This document shows positions 41,768 through 50,510 of a stretch of 64,000 nucleotides of DNA, piece after piece. The notes beneath the pieces were generated by a model. That model made no database searches and had not been told where the DNA came from. It was given only the letters and a program-made list of their open reading frames with translations. The stretch is from assembly GCA_025928335.1 (NCBI GenBank), contig JAICJQ010000002.1, forward strand, positions 1-64,000. Direction: 5' to 3'. The translations under genes were made by a program, and so were the position numbers. Numbering within the stretch: the stretch's first letter is position 1; each line of letters begins with the position of its first letter. This DNA is from Gemmatimonadaceae bacterium. GTDB lineage: Bacteria > Gemmatimonadota > Gemmatimonadetes > Gemmatimonadales > Gemmatimonadaceae.

Positions 41768-42880
41768 CTAATCGAGCAGTCGCAGCGGCATCACAAGGCA
41801 GAGGTACGTGGCCGCGTCCGCCCAGCCTTCGGGCTCGACAGTTGCCGCGCGCTCGGGTGCCTTGAACGTGAGTCGCACCTCGTCGGTAGGAATGAAGCGC
41901 AGGATCTCGAGCAGGTAATTGGCATTGAAGCCGATGTCGAGCGGATCGCCCGAATAGCGGACGGCGAGCTCGTCGGCCGCTTCGCCCAAGTCTGGCGTCT
42001 GAACACTGAACTTGAGCATTCCGGCATTAAAGGACAATCGAATACGGTGCGTTTGATCCGACGCGATGATCGACATCCGTCGGAGGGCGCTGGTGAGGGC
42101 CTGGCGATCCGCGATGGCGACGCGATTGTTGTCGCGGGGGATGACCTGATCGTAGTTCGGGTACGGGCCCTCGATGAGTCGGGTGAACACCGCCGTGAAC
42201 GGTGACCGGAAACCGAGGTGGTTTTCCCCCTTGGCGATCTCGAGCTCTTCGTCTTCGGGAAAGAGACGACGGATTTGTTCGAGGGCCTTGGGAGGAACGA
42301 TCAGATCGGTAGCCGGAGCGCCGACTGATTTGATCGGGACCTCCATCTTGGCGAGCCGGTGGCCGTTGGTCGCGACCATGCGCATGATCTCGGGTTTGAG
42401 CTCCCACAGCACGCCGTTGAGAATGGGACGACTCTCTTCAGTCGAGACCGCGAAGGCGGTGTGCGAGATCAGCTTTTGGAGATCGCCAGATCGAATACGC
42501 CAGCTTTCGTTGAATCGGACGTTGGGGAAGGCCGGGAACTCATCGCGCGGGAGGCCGAGGATCTTGAAGTGGGTGCGCCCGCAATCGAGCGTGACACGCT
42601 GCTCGCCAGCCGCGGCAATCCGAACGGGCGCCGGAGGCAGCTCGCGGGCAATCTCGCTCAGCTTTTTTGCGGGGATCGTGATCGCGCCGGGAGATTCGAC
42701 GTCAGCGGTGACTTCGGTGGTGACGGCAATGTCGAGATCGGTGCCGGACAATTTGATGCCTTTGTCCGTGGCCTCGACCATGATGTTCGCGAGCACCGGC
42801 AAGGTCGTCTTCGCCGGAATGCTCGCGGTCACTGCGGCAAGACCTTCCTGCAACTTTTCCCGGGAGATCGTAAACCGCAT
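41768..42880 (-). CDS. dnaN: DNA polymerase III beta sliding clamp
   Basis: A 370-residue ring-forming clamp that holds the replicase on DNA. MRFTISREKLQEGLAAVTASIPAKTTLPVLANIMVEA is the standard opening, with NGHRLAKMEVP and the third-domain FNANYLLEILRFI. The start at 42880 has AGGAG six bases upstream; the track start is seven codons earlier. It follows dnaA in the same direction across the probable oriC. Confidence 0.97.
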   Translation of the reverse strand: MRFTISREKLQEGLAAVTASIPAKTTLPVLANIMVEATDKGIKLSGTDLDIAVTTEVTADVESPGAITIPAKKLSEIARELPPAPVRIAAAGEQRVTLDCGRTHFKILGLPRDEFPAFPNVRFNESWRIRSGDLQKLISHTAFAVSTEESRPILNGVLWELKPEIMRMVATNGHRLAKMEVPIKSVGAPATDLIVPPKALEQIRRLFPEDEELEIAKGENHLGFRSPFTAVFTRLIEGPYPNYDQVIPRDNNRVAIADRQALTSALRRMSIIASDQTHRIRLSFNAGMLKFSVQTPDLGEAADELAVRYSGDPLDIGFNANYLLEILRFIPTDEVRLTFKAPERAATVEPEGWADAATYLCLVMPLRLLD

Positions 42881-42899
42881 CAAAGCTCCTATGGTGTGC

Positions 42900-43122
42900 A
42901 AAAGCGCAGATGCCTTACTACGTCTTTCTAAAGAGCTTCAAACTAGTAGGAGTAGTAGAGCGCTGTTGGCCGCGTGGAAATCGCTGGAAGTTACATCGGA
43001 CCAAGCAGTTCGACTATAGCTCAACGTGTGGATCGCGTGTGGGGAACGCGAGTTGTCCGGATCGATGGGCGAAGAAGCTCAGCGAGACGTCGAAGAACTG
43101 TGGAAAGGGGTGGGTATTCTGT
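42900..43122. other. oriC: Probable chromosomal replication origin (oriC)
   Basis: The 221-base dnaA-dnaN gap contains four DnaA-box-like sites in one orientation: CGTGGAAAT (42973-42981), TGTGGATCG (43027-43035), TGTGGGGAA (43038-43046) and TGTGGAAAG (43099-43107); on the minus strand they read toward dnaN as NNNTNCACA-type boxes. The one nearest dnaN is followed by a 13-base GC-rich stretch, a TAG-type trinucleotide run and a more AT-rich flank. This order matches the described bacterial basal unwinding system. None of the boxes is a perfect TTATCCACA. Confidence 0.6.
42945..42959 (+). promoter_or_regulatory. DnaA-trio-like run
   Basis: TAG TAG GAG TAG TAG on the plus strand. Read 3' to 5' away from the boxes it is GAT GAT GAG GAT GAT, the published DnaA-trio pattern on which DnaA assembles along single-stranded DNA. 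Position next to a GC-rich spacer and a box supports the call; activity is inferred. Confidence 0.55.
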
Positions 43123-44511
43123 TCAATTCCTCAAGCTTTCCAACGCGGATTGTAGCTTCCCCAATCGCTGTGCGAAGGATGGATCTTCTTTCGTCATCGC
43201 GCTCACGCGCTCGAGGCTATGAATGACTGTCGAGTGGTCTCGCCCGCCAAACGCGGCGCCGATTTCGACGAGCTGCATGGCGAGGAGTTCGCGCATCAGA
43301 TGCATCGCGACCTGACGCGGAATGGTGAGGTTCTTTGTTCGCGTCTTCGAACGCAGGCCTTCGGTGGTAACGCCCCATTCTTTGGCGACAGCCTGCTGAA
43401 TCGCCGCGGTATTGAGAGCGGGAACGTTGGCTGCGTCGCCGTCGGCGGGCTTCAACTTGTCCCGAAGCGCGTCGCGGGCGACGTCGACGGTGATCTCGCG
43501 ATGCTTGAGCGATGCGAACGCCAGGAGCTTGATGATCGATCCTTCCAGCTCTCGGACGCTCGACCGCACGTTCTCGGCGATAAAGCGAATCACCTCTTCG
43601 GGAATGGTGAGCTCGAGATGGTCGAGCTGCGCTTTCTGACGGAGGATCGCGATCCGGTGCTCGAGGTCGGGCAGCTCGATGTCAGCGACCATCCCCCACT
43701 GGAATCGCGATACGAGGCGAGCCTCGAGGCCGGGAATTTCGGACGGCGGGCGGTCACTCGTTAGCACGATCTGACGGCCGCCTTCGTAGAGGGCGTTGAA
43801 GGTGTGGAAGAACTCCTCCTGCATCGCCTCTTTGCCTTTGAGGAAATGCACGTCATCGACGAGGAGGAGGTCCGTTTCGCGAAAGCGACGACGGAAATCG
43901 GCCGTCGTTCTGTTTTGTATCGCAGCGACCAACTCGTTGGTGAATTGCTCGGTCCCGATGAAGGTGATGCGGGTATCCGGCTTCCGCAGGAGGATCTCAT
44001 GGGCAACGGCCTGCATGAGGTGCGTCTTGCCGAGTCCGGTATCACCATAGATGAAGAGCGGGTTGTAAACCTTCCCGGGGGCTTGGGCAACAGCATGGGC
44101 AGCGGCAGCCGCGAGCTCGTTCGACTTACCGATGATAAAGTGCCCGAACGTGTATCTGTCGCTTAATGGCGGCGAGTTACTGGCGCCATTCTGTCCCTGA
44201 TGGGCCGGTCTTTGTCGCGGCTGTGCGATGAAGAGGTCCATCTGCGACCGCGTTCTTCGCTCTTCCGTGACCTTGAAAACGACCGCTATGGGATGTCCGA
44301 GGGCGACGGGAGCCAAACTCGCCAAGAGCTCGGAGTGCTTCGACTCGTTCCAGTCGGCCGCAAACTGATCCGGAGCGCCAACATAGATGGTGTCTTCCGC
44401 CAGTGAGAGCGCCTCAGTCGGCTCGAGCCAAGTTTTGAACGTTTGCTCGGGGAGCTCCTGACGGGCTCGATCGAGCAAGCGGCTCCAAGCTTCGTGGGCG
44501 GTCAGCGTCAT
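43123..44511 (-). CDS. dnaA: Chromosomal replication initiator protein
   Basis: A 462-residue AAA+ ATPase that binds DnaA boxes and unwinds the origin. Domain I (EAWSRLLDRARQELPEQTFKTWL), a short linker, the AAA+ core with Walker A GDTGLGKTHLM and Walker B LLLVDDVHFL, and domain IV with the DnaA signature FGGRDHSTVIHSLERV are all present. It is upstream of dnaN and divergent from rpmH, the classical origin layout. A DnaA box lies about 50 bases upstream and may mediate autoregulation. Confidence 0.98.
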   Translation of the reverse strand: MTLTAHEAWSRLLDRARQELPEQTFKTWLEPTEALSLAEDTIYVGAPDQFAADWNESKHSELLASLAPVALGHPIAVVFKVTEERRTRSQMDLFIAQPRQRPAHQGQNGASNSPPLSDRYTFGHFIIGKSNELAAAAAHAVAQAPGKVYNPLFIYGDTGLGKTHLMQAVAHEILLRKPDTRITFIGTEQFTNELVAAIQNRTTADFRRRFRETDLLLVDDVHFLKGKEAMQEEFFHTFNALYEGGRQIVLTSDRPPSEIPGLEARLVSRFQWGMVADIELPDLEHRIAILRQKAQLDHLELTIPEEVIRFIAENVRSSVRELEGSIIKLLAFASLKHREITVDVARDALRDKLKPADGDAANVPALNTAAIQQAVAKEWGVTTEGLRSKTRTKNLTIPRQVAMHLMRELLAMQLVEIGAAFGGRDHSTVIHSLERVSAMTKEDPSFAQRLGKLQSALESLRN

Positions 44512-44562
44512 GTGTGACGGGCGGGTAAATCCGGGGCGGGGGGAGCGAAGCTAGAGATGCCG

Positions 44563-44571
44563 TGTGGAAAA
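44563..44571 (-). promoter_or_regulatory. DnaA box upstream of dnaA
   Basis: TGTGGAAAA on the plus strand is TTTTCCACA on the minus strand, an exact match to TTWTNCACA and the best box in the window. It lies in the dnaA/rpmH divergent gap, 52 bases before the dnaA start. Confidence 0.6.
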
Positions 44572-44605
44572 AGCAATTGCGTGAGGTGGTTACTTTCCGG
44601 TGATC

Positions 44606-44634
44606 TTGATCTATCCGCTGATGTGAGATACGTT
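44606..44634 (+). promoter_or_regulatory. Candidate promoter of rpmH-rnpA
   Basis: TTGATC and TACGTT are separated by 17 bases, placing transcription start near 44641, some 28 bases before the TTG that may start rnpA and 39 before the rpmH ATG. The -10 match is weak. Confidence 0.3.
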
Positions 44635-44668
44635 TACCGGTTCTCATGCCGTACAATTCGCACTGCTT

Positions 44669-45211
44669 TTGGAGTTATCATGGGTAAGCCGACGTATCGT
44701 CCCCGGAACAAGCGCCGGATCAAGACTCACGGGTTCCGCGCGCGCATGGAAACCAAGTGGGGACGCGAAACACTCAGCCGGCGCCGTAAGAAGGGACGCA
44801 AGCGTCTCACCGTCAAATTGCCAAGCAAGTACGCAGGCGCCTGACGGGGGGGGCGGTTTCGGCTTCTCGCGCCGGCAGCGATTGGCGCGAGGCTCTGACA
44901 TTCAGAATGTCATTCGAGAGGGGAGGCGGGTTCGGACGACGTACCTCGATGTCCGAGTGCTCGCTTCCCCTCTTCGTCATTCGCGGGTCGCGATTGTGGT
45001 TCCTCGATACAAGCACAGCGCCGTCCGACGCAATCGCGTGAAGCGGTGGCTTCGCGAGCTCGTGCGCATGGAATTGCTCCCCGCCCTCCGCGCGGCGGCG
45101 CCATGCGATGTCGCAATTCGTTCGCGTCCGAACGCATATGATGCACGACTCGACGATTTGCGCCGCGACATCATGCTGCTCGTTCGTCAGTCGCGGTCGG
45201 GAGCGTCTTAA
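44669..45211 (+). CDS. rnpA: RNase P protein component, nested around rpmH
   Basis: Protein cofactor of RNase P. The conserved part begins at about residue 64: [22 protein letters not shown], then [24 protein letters not shown], the RNR motif. In this frame no ATG, GTG, TTG or CTG exists between TTG 44669 and TTG 44882; the latter would delete the FSRR segment needed for RNA binding. The only start giving an intact protein is TTG 44669, eleven bases before the rpmH ATG. The gene then contains all of rpmH in another frame, with a 63-residue basic extension, as reported for Thermus. The core identity is firm; the start is inferred. Confidence 0.85.
   Translation: MELSWVSRRIVPGTSAGSRLTGSARAWKPSGDAKHSAGAVRRDASVSPSNCQASTQAPDGGGGFGFSRRQRLARGSDIQNVIREGRRVRTTYLDVRVLASPLRHSRVAIVVPRYKHSAVRRNRVKRWLRELVRMELLPALRAAAPCDVAIRSRPNAYDARLDDLRRDIMLLVRQSRSGAS
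44680..44844 (+). CDS. rpmH: 50S ribosomal protein L34
   Basis: A 54-residue, very basic ribosomal protein: [20 protein letters not shown] and [10 protein letters not shown] are diagnostic. GGAG lies five bases upstream of the ATG. It is about eight residues longer than typical L34, with a C-terminal extension ([11 protein letters not shown]). It lies entirely within the open frame of rnpA, whose candidate TTG start sits in the sequence that also holds the ribosome site. Confidence 0.97.
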   Translation: MGKPTYRPRNKRRIKTHGFRARMETKWGRETLSRRRKKGRKRLTVKLPSKYAGA

Positions 45212-45421
45212 GTGCGCACGATTCTCATTCTGGCGGTGCGCGGGTATCAAGTCGCGCTCTCACCGCTGCTGCCCGCCTCATGCCGCTATTATCCAAGTTG
45301 TTCCGCGTACGCGATTGAGGCGATCGAGCGGCACGGAGCCCTCCGTGGCACATGGCTCGCCGCTCGCAGAATTGCCCGGTGTCACCCGTTTCGGCCGGGC
45401 GGGTACGATCCGGTTCCTTAG
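45212..45421 (+). CDS. yidD: Membrane protein insertion efficiency factor YidD
   Basis: A 69-residue membrane-associated protein that aids YidC-dependent insertion. [29 protein letters not shown] holds the conserved cysteines and the amphipathic opening. GTG at 45212 follows the rnpA stop with no gap, so reading is probably coupled. yidC follows 23 bases downstream. Confidence 0.95.
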   Translation: MRTILILAVRGYQVALSPLLPASCRYYPSCSAYAIEAIERHGALRGTWLAARRIARCHPFRPGGYDPVP

Positions 45422-45444
45422 ATCACGGCAACTCGACCACCCGC

Positions 45445-47157
45445 ATGGATAAACGCACACTACTGGCGCTCGCCTTGATGGCGCTAGTCATCGTCGTCAC
45501 ACCTCGCTTGTTCTCGTCGAGGCGCCCGGCTGCATCGACGACGGATAGCACGACAGCGGTTTCCGGCGCGGCAACGGGAGCCGCGCCCGCCGCGAAGCCC
45601 GCCGAAACGAGGCCAGCTGCATCAACTGACAGCGCGGCGAAGCATCCGACGGTTCAACCGGCGCCGGCTCGACGCGACACGGCTCCACAAGACACCGTCG
45701 CGCTGACGACGCCAAGCGCCGAGTACTCGCTCGTGAATCCCGGCGCAGTTCCCGAAGCCGTTCACATCGCGTCGTACAAGAATCTTCGTCCCGGACATAC
45801 GACCGACTCGCCGGGCGTGACGATCACGGACGGATCGCGGCCGTTGCTCGGCTATCGCATTGCCGAAGGCGCAGACACGATCCGACTCGACACGGTGCGG
45901 TTTACCGTCGCGCAACAAGGATCGACCGTGATATTCACGTCGCCCGTCGCGACGATCTCGTACGGAACGACGACCGACGGATATCGGACGGCCGTGAAGG
46001 GAACGGTCGCGAACGCGAAGCCCGGCGCGACGCTGCTCATCGATCTTCCGAGCACGATACGATCGGTGGAGGCCGACACAGCCGATGACACGCGTCACTT
46101 GGCTTTCGGCTACAAGATCCCACTGCGCGACGTGTCGAGTGTGCCGTTCGCGAAGCTGGATCCGGGCTCCGTACGTCCGGACACCGGTTCGTTTCAGTGG
46201 GTGTCGGTGAGATCGAAATATTGGCTGGTAGCGCTGATGCAACCCGTCGGCAGCAAGCCGGCCGGAGTGTTTCGTGGCATCGTGATGCGCGGTGGGCCGA
46301 GGCTCGGCAAGATCGCGAACCTCGCCGATGCGACTACGTCGCTTCCGCTCTCAAACGGCGCGTTCGGCTTCGATCTCTACATCGGACCGCAGTCGTGGCA
46401 AGAGTTGCACGCCTTGGGAAACGATCTGGAGAACGTAAATCCGTACGCCGGATGGTTCCACGCAGTGGTGCAGCCATTCGCCACGATCGTAATGCGCGTG
46501 CTGCTTTGGATGCGGGCGACATTCCACGTGAATTACGGCTGGGTGCTCGTGCTGTTCGGCGTCGGAATTCGGCTCCTTCTCTGGCCTCTCAACCAGAAAG
46601 CGATGCGCACGAGCATTCAGATGCAGCGTCTGCAACCAGAGCTGACGGAGATTCAGAAGCGTTACAAGGACGACCCGGACAAGCAGCGCCAAGCGCTCGT
46701 GAAAGTGTACGCCGATCACGGGATGAGTCCTTTCAGCCCGATGCTCGGTTGCGTCCCGATGCTCTTACCGATGCCGGTGCTGTTCGCGCTCTACTTTGTT
46801 TTCCAAAACACGATCGAGTTCCGCGGCGTTTCGTTTCTTTGGCTGCCGGACATTTCGCTGCGGGATCCGCTCTACATCATTCCGATCGTGATGGGCGCGT
46901 CGATGTTCTTGTTGTCCTGGATCGGAATGCGGGCGTCACCGCCGAATCCTCAGGCGAAGGTGATGAGCTACATGATGCCGGCGATGTTCATGGTCATGTT
47001 CCTCAATTTCGCGTCCGGGCTGAATTTGTATTACGCCGCCCAGAACATCGCGGCGCTCCCACAACAGTGGGTGTTGACGCGCGAGCGCGTTCGAGCCGGG
47101 ATCGGAGGGTCGCAGACCGCGAGCACGAATCCCGCAACGCGCTCTCGAAGGACGTAG
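45445..47157 (+). CDS. yidC: Membrane protein insertase YidC
   Basis: Inserts and folds inner-membrane proteins with or without SecYEG. The 570-residue form has an N-terminal anchor (MDKRTLLALALMALVIVV), a Thr/Ala/Pro-rich linker, a periplasmic P1 beta domain and a C-terminal insertase core: GWVLVLFGVGIRLLLWPLNQ, LQPELTEIQKRYKDDPDKQRQ hairpin, and FSPMLGCVPMLLPMPVLFAL. The long type with P1 implies a Gram-negative envelope. The ATG at 45445 is used; the track start lies inside yidD. Confidence 0.97.
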   Translation: MDKRTLLALALMALVIVVTPRLFSSRRPAASTTDSTTAVSGAATGAAPAAKPAETRPAASTDSAAKHPTVQPAPARRDTAPQDTVALTTPSAEYSLVNPGAVPEAVHIASYKNLRPGHTTDSPGVTITDGSRPLLGYRIAEGADTIRLDTVRFTVAQQGSTVIFTSPVATISYGTTTDGYRTAVKGTVANAKPGATLLIDLPSTIRSVEADTADDTRHLAFGYKIPLRDVSSVPFAKLDPGSVRPDTGSFQWVSVRSKYWLVALMQPVGSKPAGVFRGIVMRGGPRLGKIANLADATTSLPLSNGAFGFDLYIGPQSWQELHALGNDLENVNPYAGWFHAVVQPFATIVMRVLLWMRATFHVNYGWVLVLFGVGIRLLLWPLNQKAMRTSIQMQRLQPELTEIQKRYKDDPDKQRQALVKVYADHGMSPFSPMLGCVPMLLPMPVLFALYFVFQNTIEFRGVSFLWLPDISLRDPLYIIPIVMGASMFLLSWIGMRASPPNPQAKVMSYMMPAMFMVMFLNFASGLNLYYAAQNIAALPQQWVLTRERVRAGIGGSQTASTNPATRSRRT

Positions 47158-47194
47158 ATCGGCCGGCGCAGATTCTCCGGGGCCGGAGCGACGC

Positions 47195-47989
47195 ATGCGA
47201 GTCACGTACATCGGCCACGCCACACTGCTGCTCGAGCTCGACGGGGTTCGGATCCTCACGGATCCGAACTTCGAGCCGAAGCTTGGGCGTCTGTTGCCGC
47301 GGGTTTCGGCTCCGGGGATCGCGCTCGCCGATTTGCCGAAGCTCGACGCACTCTTGCTCACGCATGCCCACGCCGATCATCTGTCGTTCGACTCGCTCGA
47401 ACGCCTGCCGCGCGACGTCCCACTCATCGCCCCGCCGGCGGTCGCAAAATGGCTGCGTAGACTTGGGTTCGAGTCGGCACAGCCGCTCGCACCTGGAGAA
47501 TCGATGCGAGTGAGCGCGGTCGCTCTCCACGCGGCGGCGGCAACGCACAAGGGCAATCGTTATGGGTTCGACCGCTGGCGCAGCGCGGCGAACATGTATC
47601 TCCTCGACGGATCGACGACGACGTTCTTTGCCGGCGACACGGCGCTCGTCGAAGACACGCATCATCTGGTCGAGCGGACGCTGTGGACACGCGGCCGGGA
47701 ACTCGACCTCGCGCTGTTGCCGATCGGGTACGCGCCATGGTGGAAACCCGGCTTCCGCCGAGGACACCTGACACACGAAGACGCGCTCGAATTGTTCGAA
47801 CGGCTGCGCGCGTCCCTCTTCGTGCCATACCACTGGGGGACGTTCAGACATGTGACGGCGACGGCCTACGATGCAATCAACCGACTAAAGACCCGTCTCG
47901 CGTCGCACCACCTGAGCGACGCCGTAAGAATCCTCGAGCCAGGGGAAACGCTCGAACTCGCCGCGGGTGGGTCGCTCCCGGCGCACTAA
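47195..47989 (+). CDS. MBL-fold metallo-hydrolase (UlaG/NAPE-PLD-like)
   Basis: A 264-residue metallo-beta-lactamase-fold hydrolase. YIGHATLLLELDGVRILTDPNF is the family opening; LLTHAHADHLS is the HxHxDH zinc motif, FFAGDTA supplies the bridging Asp and VPYHWGTF the last His. These proteins often cleave phosphodiesters or lactones, but the substrate is not evident here. It sits between yidC and mnmE, where many bacteria have jag, and abuts mnmE without a gap. Confidence 0.9.
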   Translation: MRVTYIGHATLLLELDGVRILTDPNFEPKLGRLLPRVSAPGIALADLPKLDALLLTHAHADHLSFDSLERLPRDVPLIAPPAVAKWLRRLGFESAQPLAPGESMRVSAVALHAAAATHKGNRYGFDRWRSAANMYLLDGSTTTFFAGDTALVEDTHHLVERTLWTRGRELDLALLPIGYAPWWKPGFRRGHLTHEDALELFERLRASLFVPYHWGTFRHVTATAYDAINRLKTRLASHHLSDAVRILEPGETLELAAGGSLPAH

Positions 47990-49390
47990 ATGGCCGACCG
48001 AGACAGCGGGAGTCCACTGGACGTGTCCGACACGATTGTCGCCGTGGCGACGGCGCCCGGCCGTGGAGCGCTCGCCATCGTGCGCCTCTCGGGGGCTCGC
48101 GCCCACGAAATCGCGCGCGTGGCACTCGACCGTTGGCCTGATGCCCCGCGACGGTCGGTCGTCTCGACGCTGCACGACGCCTCGGGCGCCGAGGTCGATC
48201 AGGTCGTCGTGACGCGCTATGACGCACCCGCTTCGTATACCGGTGAGGACGCCGTCGAGCTCGTGACGCACGGTGGTTCCGTCGCTCCGACGACGGTGAC
48301 GGCAGCACTCGTCGCGCAGGGAGCACGATTGGCCGCCCCGGGCGAATTTACCCGACGAGCGGTGCTCAATGGGAAGATGGATGTGCTGCAAGCCGAAGCG
48401 ACAGCGGACCTCGTCGATGCCCGATCGCGCGCGGCGCAGACCGTGGCGCTTCGTCAGTTGGACGGCGGACTCAGTCGCCGGGTGATCGAGCTTCGCTCGC
48501 AGCTCATCGAGCTGGAGGCACTCATTGCCTATGACATCGACTTCCCGGAGGAAGACGACGGACCGATCGCCCCGGCCAGAATCACTGCCGCGGCTCAGAG
48601 AGCCATGGCCGCGCTCGACCAACTCCTGGCGACGTCGAGGACCGGAGAACTGGTGCGACACGGAGCGCTCGTTGTCCTTGCCGGGGCGCCAAACGTCGGC
48701 AAATCGTCGCTGTTCAACGCGCTCCTTGGAGAAGCACGGGCAATCGTTACCAACATTCCCGGGACGACGCGCGATGCCATCGAGGCGGTGATCGATACCA
48801 CCGGAGTACCACTCCGCATTGTCGATACGGCCGGACTTCGCGAAGCAACCGACGTAGTTGAGCGGCTTGGCGTGGAAGTGAGCGGGTCGTACGTAGCGCG
48901 CGCCGCGGTCGTACTCGCGTGCGCCGACGATGTCGAGAGCATGCGGGCCGTCGGTACTTCGCTTTTCGGTCGGACGAGCGCTGCCGTAATCGCGGTGCGC
49001 ACGAAAGCCGACTTGGTCCCGGTGAGCGCGGCCGAGCTCGAATCAGCGAAGGCGGCCGTGAACGCGCGAGCGGCGATTGCCGTGAGCGCCGAGCGTGGAG
49101 ATGGCCTTCACGAGCTCGTCGAGCTGATCCAGGCGTTCGTTGCCGGAGGAGAGGCGATCGCGGACCTCGACGCGCCAATATTGACGCAAGAGCGCCATCG
49201 ATTTGCCATCGCCGCCGCTCGACGAGAGACAGCGGAGTTCTTCGAGCGCTGGCAGCATGGCGACGTCCCGGCTCCAGTGGCGGCCGTCCATCTCCACGAC
49301 GGCGTCGCTGCTCTCGAGGAGCTGATCGGGGCCGTCGATGTGGAGCACGTGCTGGACGAAGTCTTTCGTCGGTTTTGCGTCGGGAAATAG
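47990..49390 (+). CDS. mnmE: tRNA modification GTPase MnmE
   Basis: GTPase partner of MnmG in wobble-uridine modification. The 466-residue protein has the N-terminal tetrahydrofolate-binding domain ([22 protein letters not shown]), a helical domain, the inserted G domain with [10 protein letters not shown] (G1), PGTTRD (G2), DTAGLRE (G3) and a variant KADL (G4), and ends in FCVGK, the conserved C-terminal Cys motif. ATG directly follows the MBL stop. Its partner mnmG lies 29 kb upstream. Confidence 0.97.
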   Translation: MADRDSGSPLDVSDTIVAVATAPGRGALAIVRLSGARAHEIARVALDRWPDAPRRSVVSTLHDASGAEVDQVVVTRYDAPASYTGEDAVELVTHGGSVAPTTVTAALVAQGARLAAPGEFTRRAVLNGKMDVLQAEATADLVDARSRAAQTVALRQLDGGLSRRVIELRSQLIELEALIAYDIDFPEEDDGPIAPARITAAAQRAMAALDQLLATSRTGELVRHGALVVLAGAPNVGKSSLFNALLGEARAIVTNIPGTTRDAIEAVIDTTGVPLRIVDTAGLREATDVVERLGVEVSGSYVARAAVVLACADDVESMRAVGTSLFGRTSAAVIAVRTKADLVPVSAAELESAKAAVNARAAIAVSAERGDGLHELVELIQAFVAGGEAIADLDAPILTQERHRFAIAAARRETAEFFERWQHGDVPAPVAAVHLHDGVAALEELIGAVDVEHVLDEVFRRFCVGK

Positions 49391-49394
49391 GTCG

Positions 49395-50333
49395 CTAGGC
49401 GGTCATCGCGGCGATCTGTCCCACAGCGACGATCTCCTCGGCGCTCGCGCGGATGGACCAAGCAAGTCCACGCGCGGCAACAGCCGGCTCGCTGAGTCTA
49501 GCGCCGAGGTAGTAGCCTGCACGCTCAGGAAGAACATACCGGTCAACGGTCCGGGCCTCGTCACTCATTCCGCCGGAGAGATAGCGAAGGCGGAGTCCGA
49601 GACCGCGGCGGTCCAAATCGGCGGCGATCGCGCGTCCGACGACCGGTTCGAGCTGGCGGAGGTCGGCGTACTGGCGCCGTTCGTAGCCGAAGTACTCCCA
49701 AGCGGCGTGTCCCGGGCTGACAGCGCGCGAGACCTGAACAGCCAACCCCTCGTTGACGAGCAGCTCGCGAAGCGTCGCACGGCGGCCTGTATCCCAGTAC
49801 GAGTAAGAGCCGCCTGCCTCCTGAACGAGGGCGCGAAGTTCGCTTCGGCTCGTTGGAGACGTGTAGCGAACGACATGTGCGATCTCGTGCGCGAGCCACG
49901 CGGGTATCAGCTCCGGGTCGAGGCCGAGGCCCTCGGTCTGCGCGTTCGTTTGGCCGGTGAAATGCTCCAGACAGACGAAGGCGATCCCGCGGCCGTCGAC
50001 GACGAGCTCACCGGCGTTCGCGGCGCCGACGCCGACCATGAGCACCACGTCGACGTCGCAGTCCATCTCGAGAACTTCGCGGCACTGTTGCTCGGCATTG
50101 CGCGCGAGACTCACGACGTCAGTCCGCGCGAGCATCGTCGAGACGTCGTCATGTCCCGCTCCGATCGTCGAGCGCACGATGTCGACGAAGTGCGGCGTGT
50201 CGGGATCAATGACGTAATTCTGCCAGTAGGGCTGGAGAATGCGTCGGTGGCTGTCGAAGTAGCGTTGGTAGGCGGCGAGTCGGTCTGTGCTCTCGAGAAC
50301 GGCGAAGAAATCAGGCAGCAGGTTGATCAGCAT
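49395..50333 (-). CDS. Putative zinc metalloprotease-like protein (DUF2268-like)
   Basis: A 312-residue soluble protein of uncertain family. The zincin-like motif AWLAHEIAHVVRY gives HExxH, and RELLVNEGLAVQ about 50 residues later offers a third ligand Glu, an arrangement seen in DUF2268-type predicted Zn-proteases. DVVLMVGVGAANAGELVVDGRGIAFVCLE is the preceding beta core. I start at the ATG for LINLLPDFF; the track start is TTG 30 codons upstream with no ribosome site. It converges on mnmE with a four-base gap. Confidence 0.7.
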   Translation of the reverse strand: MLINLLPDFFAVLESTDRLAAYQRYFDSHRRILQPYWQNYVIDPDTPHFVDIVRSTIGAGHDDVSTMLARTDVVSLARNAEQQCREVLEMDCDVDVVLMVGVGAANAGELVVDGRGIAFVCLEHFTGQTNAQTEGLGLDPELIPAWLAHEIAHVVRYTSPTSRSELRALVQEAGGSYSYWDTGRRATLRELLVNEGLAVQVSRAVSPGHAAWEYFGYERRQYADLRQLEPVVGRAIAADLDRRGLGLRLRYLSGGMSDEARTVDRYVLPERAGYYLGARLSEPAVAARGLAWSIRASAEEIVAVGQIAAMTA

Positions 50334-50510
50334 TCGACCGGACGCGGGAGGGCGGCGCGCGAATCGTACGATTTCATCGCACGATGGACGCGGAATGATA
50401 GTGTTGCTCCGAAACCCGAACAAGAGCCGCCAGACCTCTTCACGTATGGCACAATTTTTCCTTTTCTCTCAAGCGGAAAGGATGTAGACGTAGGCGGGAG
50501 AGAGGCACCG

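Noticed and set aside
44882-45211. TTG 44882 as the rnpA start
   Set aside because: It would delete the FSRR block that begins the conserved RNase P protein fold; kept only as a fallback.
49338-50510. N-terminal part of the 608-residue ORF ending in DUF2225
   Set aside because: It runs through the end of mnmE and antisense to the protease gene. DUF2225 begins at 50511 with a strong ribosome site.
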